Assembly (NCBI RefSeq): GCF_004217545.1
Contig: NZ_SHKY01000001.1
Location: forward strand, 7,068,001 to 7,132,000
Length of the DNA stretch: 64,000 nt
DNA from: Krasilnikovia cinnamomea
GTDB taxonomy: Bacteria > Actinomycetota > Actinomycetes > Mycobacteriales > Micromonosporaceae
Direction of reading: 5' to 3'
Below, one piece after another: positions 57,562 through 64,000 of this stretch (its first letter is position 1; each line of letters begins with the position of its first letter). A program made the translations under genes and the position numbers. The notes under the pieces are model-generated. The model was not told where the DNA came from. It searched no databases and saw nothing but the letters and a program-made list of their open reading frames with translations.

Positions 57562-58916
57562 AGGCGAATGCCCGCGTCGGCGGCGAACTGGAGCACGTGG
57601 GTCCGGAGGGGTCCTCTGGACAGGACGGCGAGATCTTCGACGAGGCGATGGACTACCGGCCGCGAACGGATCTCCTCGGGCGCGATGCGGTAGGCGGTCC
57701 GCAGGGCTGACAGCCCTTGCTCACGACGGCCCCACTGCATAGAGGCTCGTGCCACGTCGACGAACAGCGACGCCTTCCGTTCGACGAGTGTGATCTTGTC
57801 TATCCGGACCCGCCGCGCGTGGTCGAGGGCGGTACCGGCATCGCCGAGAATGAGCGCCACGTTGACACGATGCTGCAGGACGTTGTTCGGACCGAACCCG
57901 GTCCATCGATCGTTTCCGTCGACGTCCAGCCGATCGGCGGCTCGCGTGGCTTCGTCCAGCATGGTGCCCGCGACATCGCGATCCTCTGCCCGCGCGGCGG
58001 CGATCGCGCCACGCAGAAGGAGCGCCCCGTAGATTGCCAATGACGCCCTGGAGCCGAGTCCCGTGACCCGCTCCAGGGCGACAGCGGCCTGCTGCGCCAG
58101 CATCACCGCCTGCCGGGTGTGACCGTTGCCCATCAAGGCATGCGTCATGATCCTCGCGCTCGACCCGATCGCGGTCGGATCACCGCTGTCCTGGCCGCAC
58201 CGGGAGCTGCGCTCGGCAGCCATCAGGGCCATCGCCGGATCGCCGTACTTCAGCAGCACGCTCCCGACGACGTGGTACAGATCGGCGGCCAGCACGTTCA
58301 GCTGGGTGCGTGCATCACCACGCATCGGTAGCTGTGACCGCGTCGCATCCACCACGGGCAGTAGCGTCTCAACCCGGTCGAGCACTCGCTCGTATCGGCA
58401 CGCCTGATAGTCGGTCTTCGCCTGCGCGACACCTGCGACGACCTGCATGAGGGACGACGGCGTGCGATGCCCATCCGCGCAGCTAGATGGCGAGATCAAG
58501 ACATCGAGGAGACGTGCGACTGCCGGAGTGGCAATGACACCGCTTATCGCCACGCCGGCGAGAAGGCCTCTGCGCTGCACGCCGCCGTCCTGATCGAGCA
58601 CACTTCCGCCCGAATCGAGCATCCCCCCTGCGTCCACTGCCGGGATGAGCTCGACGCGCGGCGCCAACACAGTGTCCACCTCTGAAAGCCTGAGCTGCGC
58701 GAAGCGCTCCTGCGCCTCCTCCGGCGCGCGCGTCAGCACAGTGTCCAATGCCGCCTGCATCTCCGCACGCAAGTGGATGTCGTTGCCACGACTGCTCCAT
58801 TTGGCGACCGTGCGTCGTGCCGCACCCACATGTTCAGCGAAGTCGGTCACGGTCATCCGGAGTGCCTTACGCAGGGCGTTGGCCTCCCAGCCGGTCCACG
58901 TGGTCACCGTGGTCAT
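57558..58916 (-). CDS. XRE-family regulator with TPR-like domain
   Basis: 452 residues. The N-terminal helix-turn-helix (about 7-45, VTDFAEHVGAARRTVAKWSS) is followed by a linker and a long helical repeat region (about 150-452) with AxxYxxA-type TPR units such as RLDVDGNDRWTGFGPNNVLQ. It resembles actinobacterial regulators where the TPR part senses a peptide or small molecule. ATG at 58916 with AGAGGACC before it. It is divergent to a NUDIX gene and coupled to the flavoprotein gene, which it probably controls. Confidence 0.88.
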   Translation of the reverse strand: MTTVTTWTGWEANALRKALRMTVTDFAEHVGAARRTVAKWSSRGNDIHLRAEMQAALDTVLTRAPEEAQERFAQLRLSEVDTVLAPRVELIPAVDAGGMLDSGGSVLDQDGGVQRRGLLAGVAISGVIATPAVARLLDVLISPSSCADGHRTPSSLMQVVAGVAQAKTDYQACRYERVLDRVETLLPVVDATRSQLPMRGDARTQLNVLAADLYHVVGSVLLKYGDPAMALMAAERSSRCGQDSGDPTAIGSSARIMTHALMGNGHTRQAVMLAQQAAVALERVTGLGSRASLAIYGALLLRGAIAAARAEDRDVAGTMLDEATRAADRLDVDGNDRWTGFGPNNVLQHRVNVALILGDAGTALDHARRVRIDKITLVERKASLFVDVARASMQWGRREQGLSALRTAYRIAPEEIRSRPVVHRLVEDLAVLSRGPLRTHVLQFAADAGIRL

Positions 58917-59163
58917 CGCAGGTCCTCTCTGCAGCCAGCCGCAGACCATCGCGAACGATCGTAACCCTACGTAGGACTCCTGGTCTGCACTCTGCGCTGG
59001 GGAGCACCGCAGGAACGACGAATGTCAGATCGTCCAGCAACCAGCCGCCCAATGGTTGATCGCCGGGTTTCAACCGATCAACACGCGCTCGCTTCCGGCG
59101 GCGCCGCACCGCGCCGTCGCCGTGCTACGGTCCGCACAAGGCCGACGGTGGAAGGATGCGAAC
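58917..59163. promoter_or_regulatory. Divergent region between XRE regulator and NUDIX gene, with CCTACGTAGG palindrome
   Basis: A 247-bp divergent gap. CCTACGTAGG (58966-58975) is a perfect 10-bp palindrome 50 bp upstream of the XRE start and is a candidate autoregulatory site. GGAAGGATGCG before 59164 is the NUDIX ribosome site. TACGGT near 59130 may be its -10. Confidence 0.45.
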
Positions 59164-59577
59164 ATGTACCGGCCCCACGCCTTTCCGGTTTCCGTCAAGG
59201 GCGTCTGCGTTCGCGGCGGCCGCGTCCTATTGCTGCGCAACGAACGGCAGGAGTGGGAACTGCCCGGCGGCAAGCTGGAGCTCGGCGAGGATCCGATTAC
59301 CTGCGTCGGCCGGGAGATCAGCGAGGAGACCGGCTGGGTCGTCGAGGTCGGCCCGATACTCGACGCCTGGCAATATCACATCCGCGATGGCATCGACGTG
59401 CTCATCGTGACCTACGGTTGCTTCGTCGGCGATGCCTCACCGGTGACGGTGAGCGCGGAGCACACGGAGGCCGGGCTGTTTGGCCGCGACCAGATCGCGG
59501 CCCTGCTCATGCCCGACGGTTATCGGCGCTCCATCCACGACTGGTTCGCGCGTCTTGAAGCGCACGTGAACGGATAA
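59164..59577 (+). CDS. NUDIX hydrolase
   Basis: 137 residues with a full Nudix box (GGKLELGEDPITCVGREISEETG, about 35-57): the glycines, REISEE and following G are intact. It hydrolyses a nucleoside diphosphate linked to another group; the substrate is unknown. GGAAGGATGCG precedes the ATG at 59164; an earlier in-frame ATG has no ribosome site. It is divergent to the XRE regulator. Confidence 0.9.
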   Translation: MYRPHAFPVSVKGVCVRGGRVLLLRNERQEWELPGGKLELGEDPITCVGREISEETGWVVEVGPILDAWQYHIRDGIDVLIVTYGCFVGDASPVTVSAEHTEAGLFGRDQIAALLMPDGYRRSIHDWFARLEAHVNG

Positions 59578-59690
59578 CCATGCGCTGCCGGGCGGGTGGT
59601 GGCCGACATTGAGATTCGCCGAGGACGGCCCGGAGGCCGAGTCCGGAGTGGAGTCCCCAGACCGGATGCTTCAGTTCTTCGAGGAGGATC

Positions 59691-60209
59691 GTGCCGTCGC
59701 TGGATGAAGCCGAGTTCGACCGGCTGCTCCGGGCCTTCGAGAGGTCGGCTGACCACCTCGAAATGCGAGACGCGTACGGCACGGCGGTGGAGCTGCCGCA
59801 CCTGGCGAAGTGGGTGGCAGGGGAACCAGACGACTTGAGCTGGCTCGGTGACTGGTGCAAGGCCCTCCGGAAGCACGTCGCCGAGGGCCGGACTGTACGC
59901 CGCGCCCGGATTGTTTCGGAACCGTTGAGCGAGTATCAGCGGTGGTCGCACAGCATCGCCCAGCCGATGGTGGACGCCGGAGAGGACATCCGCTGGATTC
60001 CCCGCGCGTTGGTGTCCCCGGTGGCTCTCCCCGGCAACGACTTCTATCTGTTCGATGACCGGCTTGTCGTTTTCCTGCACTATGCCGGGAGCGGGCTCGG
60101 CACCGATCGGGTGACCTCCACCGATCCGGCCGACATCGGCCTCTGCCGATCAGCCTTCGATGGGGTGTGGAAGCTCTCGACGCCCCACCGTGACTACCGC
60201 CCCGTCTAA
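59691..60209 (+). CDS. DUF6879 family protein
   Basis: 172 residues. The layout, an N-terminal helix pair, then RARIVSEPLSEYQRWSHSIAQPMVDAGEDIRWIPR and FYLFDDRLVVFLHYAGSG, is that of DUF6879 proteins of actinomycetes. These are often next to XRE regulators; here the nearest is divergent at 58916. GAGGAGGA stands directly before GTG at 59691. Function is unknown. Confidence 0.82.
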   Translation: MPSLDEAEFDRLLRAFERSADHLEMRDAYGTAVELPHLAKWVAGEPDDLSWLGDWCKALRKHVAEGRTVRRARIVSEPLSEYQRWSHSIAQPMVDAGEDIRWIPRALVSPVALPGNDFYLFDDRLVVFLHYAGSGLGTDRVTSTDPADIGLCRSAFDGVWKLSTPHRDYRPV

Positions 60210-60233
60210 GTGGCCGACTCGGCATGACAGGCG

Positions 60234-60887
60234 CTAGGTGTCGGTGCCGCAGTCGCCGAGCGGGCTCAGCGTGGTTCCGGTCAGATAGCCACCGCGGATG
60301 TCGCGCTCGCCAGCGTCCCGATCCAGCGGCACGAGCCGCTCTGGACCCCGTTCCCAGAAGCCGACCCGGTCGTGGAAGCGCACGGCCCGCACCTCCCACA
60401 CGGACAGGCCAGGCAGATCGGGTCGGCCCGTCGTGGCCACCGGAGCGCTCGGATATCGACTGACCACGCGAAGCTCGACGGTCAGTTCCGTACACGGTGG
60501 CACGTCGCTGGTGGGCAGCAACCGGGGACGGAAACCGCCGCGTTCAGGGGAACCGGCGACCACGGAGTTGCCGACAACGGGCACGGGCGAGCGGTTCTGC
60601 ACGACCAGCACGTCGGGGTTCCGCCGGGTCCACCAGGCGACCCGTTCGGCATACCGTTGCTGGAACCGCTGATCCGCGCGGTCCTGCGCCTCCTGCTGAC
60701 CACGCAGCGCCATGAGGCTCACCGCCAGCGCCGCGGCCGCGACGAGCGCGGCGATGGCCGTACCGGCGGCCTGCACCCGGTCCGAGGGCTTCGACGACGT
60801 CGCGGGCGCGCCCGGCGCGCCCGGCTCGGCGACCGGCAGGTACAACCCGGATTGCGTACGTTTCCACCCGACCATGCAACCCAGCAT
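60234..60887 (-). CDS. Hypothetical single-pass membrane protein
   Basis: About 217 residues from the ATG at 60887. A soluble tail of about 40 residues, one helix (GTAIAALVAAAALAVSLMAL), a charged helix (RGQQEAQDRADQRFQQRYAERV) that may be a coiled coil, then a beta-rich domain of about 120. There is no known family. The start is unsure: ATG at 60887, 60875 and 60965 all lack a good ribosome site. Convergent to DUF6879. Confidence 0.6.
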   Translation of the reverse strand: MLGCMVGWKRTQSGLYLPVAEPGAPGAPATSSKPSDRVQAAGTAIAALVAAAALAVSLMALRGQQEAQDRADQRFQQRYAERVAWWTRRNPDVLVVQNRSPVPVVGNSVVAGSPERGGFRPRLLPTSDVPPCTELTVELRVVSRYPSAPVATTGRPDLPGLSVWEVRAVRFHDRVGFWERGPERLVPLDRDAGERDIRGGYLTGTTLSPLGDCGTDT

Positions 60888-60991
60888 GACGGCGTCGCCC
60901 AAAGGAGGGACGGGCTGCTGTAGCACCTTTGCCTTGGCGCCGGACGCTAGGCTCGGCAGCCGCATCGCACCGGCGACATCGACGGGGAGTC

Positions 60992-61699
60992 ATGGCACCA
61001 GATTCACCTCAGGCGACGACAGCCACGCTGACCGGCACATATGACCGTTTGTGGGCGGCCGGTGAGGCCGCGCTGCGTACCGGGAGTCACGTGCCCGACG
61101 CGATCCCGGTGCACGGCGATCCCCGCTGGGGCCTGAGCGTGGTGCTGCGCGTCGACGACGCGGTCGCCGAACGGGTCGCCGCGGAGCTGCCCGGCCTGGC
61201 CGACGCGGGCGAGGCCGCGCACCTGGTGTACCGGCCCGAGGATCTGCACTGCACGATCCGCAGCCTGGAAGGCTTCCAGGACGAGGTGCCACAGACCCAG
61301 GTCGATCGGTACGTCGACCAGCTCACGCGCGTCGCGGCCGGGCTCGGACCGGTCCGGGTCACCTACCGGGGGCTCGGCGGGGCGCCGGGCGGGGTGTTCG
61401 TGCGCGGCTTCCCCGACGCCGCGCTGTGGACGCTGCGCGAGCGTCTGCACGCCGACCAGCTCCCCCACGGCCCGTTCGGGGTGCCGAGCGTGGACACGGG
61501 CCGCATCCAGGCCACCGCCCACGTCTCCGTCGTGGTGTTCCGGCCGCCCGCCGTCGACGAGACGAAGCTGGCCGAGTACGTCGGCGCCCGCACCGAGCAG
61601 CCGTTCGGGACGGCCGAGGCGACGAGCCTGTCGCTGGTGCGCTACACGCCGACGGCGTCGGCCGTGGCGATGGAGGAACTCGCGCGGGTACCCCTGTGA
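60992..61699 (+). CDS. 2H-phosphoesterase-family protein
   Basis: 235 residues. The paired motifs are HCT (His86, Thr88) in LHCTIRSLEGF and HVS in TAHVSVVVF, as in 2'-5' RNA ligase-like/2H phosphoesterases, with Ser in place of Thr in the second. Members act on cyclic phosphates of RNA or nucleotides. ATG at 60992 with GGGGAG 2-3 bp before. It ends 7 bp before the convergent metallophosphoesterase. Confidence 0.82.
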   Translation: MAPDSPQATTATLTGTYDRLWAAGEAALRTGSHVPDAIPVHGDPRWGLSVVLRVDDAVAERVAAELPGLADAGEAAHLVYRPEDLHCTIRSLEGFQDEVPQTQVDRYVDQLTRVAAGLGPVRVTYRGLGGAPGGVFVRGFPDAALWTLRERLHADQLPHGPFGVPSVDTGRIQATAHVSVVVFRPPAVDETKLAEYVGARTEQPFGTAEATSLSLVRYTPTASAVAMEELARVPL

Positions 61700-61706
61700 C
61701 GGGCCC

Positions 61707-62810
61707 TCAGTGGCAGGGTTCCTCGCCCTTGTCGAGCGGGTTGCCGACCCCGACCGCGTAGAAGCGCCAGCTCCACGAGTCCGGCTTGAGCTCCAGCTCC
61801 AGCACCCCGTGATGGTCGAAGTCCACGAACTCACCGATCGGGCGGACGGCCTTCTCCGACAGCTTGCCGTGCTCGTCACGCCCGCCGTCGCCGGGACCCG
61901 GCCGGTAGTGCGCCTGGCCGCCCGTGCCCACCACGTACTGGCGTACCCCGAGCGGGTCCTGCTGGCCGTCGGGGTTCAGCGGGGCGAAACGCTCGTAGTC
62001 GGCCTCGTGGCCCGACAGCACCAGCTCGACCTTGTACTTGTAGAGGGTCTTGAACAGGTCCGCGGTGCGCGGGTCGGGGCCGCCGATGCCGGAGGACCAG
62101 CGCGGGTGGTGCCACGCGGCGATCACACACTGGCTCTTGGTGTTCTTCAGGTCCTCGGCCAGCCAGGTCTCCTGCGGCGAACCGGCGCCGCAGCCACCGG
62201 CCACGGCGGCGCAGTTGGAGTTGAGCACGACCAGGTGCCACCGGCCGAGGTCCTGCGACCAGTAGCCCTTGGCGTCCTTGATCTGCTTTCCGAAGTACGC
62301 GGTGAAGGTGTTGGCGTCCTGCACCTTGTACTCCTGATTGCCGAAGACCGGCACGGTGCGGTCCTGCAGCCGCCCGAAGCTCGGCCCGTACACGGTGCGG
62401 TAGGCGTCCGTGGTGGGCAGCTCGTACTGGTAGTCGCCGAGGCCGAGCAGCACGGCCGGGTTCAGCCGGACCGCCAGGTCGGAGACCGCCTTCTGCTGGC
62501 AGTGGTCGTGCGCGCCGGTGGCGAAGTCGGGGTCGTCCGGATCGCAGGCCATGTCACCCACCGCGGCCACCCGGATCGAGTCCGGGTCGGTCGAGCAGCG
62601 GCCCAGCAACGCACCCAGGGCGAGCAGGAGCACCACGGCCAGCGCGAGCAGCATCCGCGACCGGCGGCGGCCGCGCGGCGCCGGTGCGGCGGGGTCACCG
62701 CCCGGCGGCGGCGCGTCGCCGTCGCCGCGCCCACGGCGCAGGAGGGCGGTGAGGCCGGTGAGCCACCGGTGGCCCAGCGCGGTCGTCGGCCGGGTCGGGT
62801 TGTCGGTCAT
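61707..62810 (-). CDS. Membrane-anchored metallophosphoesterase
   Basis: 367 residues. An N-terminal helix (SRMLLALAVVLLLALGALLG) anchors a purple-acid-phosphatase-like domain outside. Motifs: VAAVGDMACD, LLGLGDYQYE, GNQE (the family usually has GNHE, so one histidine is Gln here), AAWHHPRW and LSGHEADYER. Metal binding looks mostly intact but the changed His may alter catalysis. ATG at 62810 overlaps the stop of the upstream gene (ATGA). Confidence 0.88.
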   Translation of the reverse strand: MTDNPTRPTTALGHRWLTGLTALLRRGRGDGDAPPPGGDPAAPAPRGRRRSRMLLALAVVLLLALGALLGRCSTDPDSIRVAAVGDMACDPDDPDFATGAHDHCQQKAVSDLAVRLNPAVLLGLGDYQYELPTTDAYRTVYGPSFGRLQDRTVPVFGNQEYKVQDANTFTAYFGKQIKDAKGYWSQDLGRWHLVVLNSNCAAVAGGCGAGSPQETWLAEDLKNTKSQCVIAAWHHPRWSSGIGGPDPRTADLFKTLYKYKVELVLSGHEADYERFAPLNPDGQQDPLGVRQYVVGTGGQAHYRPGPGDGGRDEHGKLSEKAVRPIGEFVDFDHHGVLELELKPDSWSWRFYAVGVGNPLDKGEEPCH

Positions 62811-64000
62811 CCGGCTCGCCTCCGCAGCATCCGCAGCATCGGGCGCAGTCGCGGCCGGCGCGCCCACAGCAGTTCGATCCGCCACCGGCGGCGGTGCCGC
62901 ATCGGCCAAAGCTCGGGGCGGCCGGCGGGCAGGCGGAACACGTACATGAAGATCATCGACGCCACGACCGCGACCGGCAGCAGGTACAGCGCGTACCGGC
63001 TGATCTTGGCTGGGGTGTAGCGCATGGTCACGGTGCCGCCGTCGGGCAGCAGCCAGCCGTTCATCCAGCCCTGCAGGGTGACCTTGCGGGCCCCCTCGAC
63101 ACCGGTGAGCAGCCAGCCGGGGGCGGCGTTCTCGGCGAGCCCCACGGCGGTGTTCCCGGAGGCGGTGACCGCCGCGGTGAACTGGGCCGGGTTCTGCCTG
63201 GAGTAGTCGACCGTCGCGGTGGCGCCGGCCGCGTCGTCGCGCACCAGCACGACCGAGGTGGGGCTGGCCACCGGGCGCAGCCGCACCCCGCGATACTCCA
63301 CCTGGGACTGCCGCTGCTCCTTGAGGTCACGCAACCCGTACAGGTAGAGCCGGGTCTCGACCGCGTTCGGGTCCGGTGGGATCAGCGCCTCGTACGGCGT
63401 CCACCCCTGGTACAGCGACACCGCCGGTAGCGTGCGGCACAGGTCGGGGCCGCGCAGGTACAGGCAGAACTTGGGGTTGCGCAGCGCGACGCTGCGGGCC
63501 TGCATGGACAGCTCGTACAGTGACGACGCGCCCATGTCGGCGGCGGGCGAGCCGATGCAGGCCAGGTGGCGTATGGCCTTGAGGGTGTAGGTGGTCTCCC
63601 CGTCCGCGCCGGTCTCCGCCTCGGCCGCCAGCCCGGCCTGCTCGGCGGTCTGGTCGTCGTAGCGGAAGCAGTCCTCCAGCGGCTCGAACGGCGCCAGCAC
63701 CGAACCGGCCAGGCCGCCGTCGACGCGCAGCTCGTGCTTGCCGGCGGTGAGCTTCACCCTGGTCTCGGGAACGGCGGGCGGGAAGACCGTCTGTTCGGCG
63801 ACCGGCTCCAGCGCGTCGACGCGCAGCCCGCGGTACTCGGTGACCGTCTTGGCCTTGAGCCGCTCGCCGACGTCGGCGTGCAGGATGATCTGCAGCTCGT
63901 CGGAGAGGCTGTCCATCGTGACGACCTTCTCGTACGAGGTCCACTCGTCGTCGATCACCGGGCGGGCACTCAGCTCACACCCGGCCGCCCCGGCCTGCCA
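62807..64000 (-). CDS. Large membrane protein, C-terminal part only
   Basis: The reading frame is open to the right edge, so at least 397 residues of C-terminus are visible. Two similar beta-rich modules, each with a Y-x-G/W-x-Y or strand pattern (TSYEKVVTMDSL and YQGWTPYEALIPPD), look like carbohydrate-binding lectin-type repeats, ending in one helix (ISRYALYLLPVAVVASMIFMYVF) and a basic tail. This layout, a beta-rich C-terminus before a last helix, is seen in large GT-C sugar transferases; the catalytic part lies outside the window, so this is inference. Confidence 0.7.
   Translation of the reverse strand, partial: WQAGAAGCELSARPVIDDEWTSYEKVVTMDSLSDELQIILHADVGERLKAKTVTEYRGLRVDALEPVAEQTVFPPAVPETRVKLTAGKHELRVDGGLAGSVLAPFEPLEDCFRYDDQTAEQAGLAAEAETGADGETTYTLKAIRHLACIGSPAADMGASSLYELSMQARSVALRNPKFCLYLRGPDLCRTLPAVSLYQGWTPYEALIPPDPNAVETRLYLYGLRDLKEQRQSQVEYRGVRLRPVASPTSVVLVRDDAAGATATVDYSRQNPAQFTAAVTASGNTAVGLAENAAPGWLLTGVEGARKVTLQGWMNGWLLPDGGTVTMRYTPAKISRYALYLLPVAVVASMIFMYVFRLPAGRPELWPMRHRRRWRIELLWARRPRLRPMLRMLRRRAG

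Noticed and set aside
59582..59700. A short open stretch ending MLQFFEEDRAVAG before the DUF6879 gene
   Set aside because: Only a TTG start without ribosome site could open it and it has about 30 residues; it overlaps the DUF6879 ribosome site, so I cannot support it as a gene.

Overview
This window is very GC-rich DNA. It has many GTG starts, dense ATGA/GTGA stop-start overlaps, ergothioneine genes, a VirS/MymA-type locus, and DUF1918 and DUF6879 proteins. Together these point to a filamentous or sporulating actinomycete; a Micromonosporaceae (Actinoplanes-like) chromosome is my best inference, though no rRNA or marker gene fixes it. I see no tRNA, rRNA, CRISPR array, insertion sequence or prophage.

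Layout. 1-4032: a three-gene catabolic operon on the minus strand (Baeyer-Villiger-type monooxygenase, short-chain dehydrogenase, alpha/beta hydrolase cut by the window edge) lies divergent to a VirS-like AraC regulator, as in the mycobacterial mymA locus. 4152-10422: a small unknown protein, a PAP2 phosphatase, an anchored exported protein, a two-gene operon pairing an AdoMet-decarboxylase-like protein with a LuxI/FeeM-like acyltransferase, an LtaS/sulfatase-type membrane enzyme and a membrane protein. 10495-16014: a giant secreted alpha-amylase/pullulanase. 16194-20519: the ergothioneine operon egtABCD. 20699-28544: CoA-transferase/racemase, DUF1918, polysaccharide deacetylase, a DrrAB-like ABC exporter and a convergent AfsR-like giant regulator. 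28634-31551: a membrane GGDEF-EAL protein translationally coupled to an orphan solute-binding lipoprotein. 31706-33150: a secreted neprosin-like protein and a SRPBCC protein.

33253-41033 is a thiol/sulfur redox neighbourhood: a xi-class GST-like reductase, an MBL-rhodanese protein, a degenerate EgtA paralogue, an EgtE/cysteine-desulfurase-like PLP enzyme and a redoxin. Three of these genes carry a 17-bp CCTA-N9-TAGG element near their promoters. A cold-shock-like gene here has an apparent frameshift. 41103-45169: a solute-binding/VWA protein, a flavin oxidoreductase and an orphan OmpR-type response regulator.

45276-56011 looks like a surface-polysaccharide locus: two paralogous small exported proteins, two GT2 and two GT4-like glycosyltransferases, a polytopic membrane protein, an NTase/kinase fusion and a MOP flippase. 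Its two divergent promoter regions share a 12-bp element. 56015-60887 is a run of small actinobacterial families (DUF2461, a CxxC small protein, flavoprotein, XRE-TPR regulator, NUDIX, DUF6879, membrane protein). 60992-64000: a 2H phosphoesterase, an anchored metallophosphoesterase and the C-terminus of a large membrane protein cut by the right edge.
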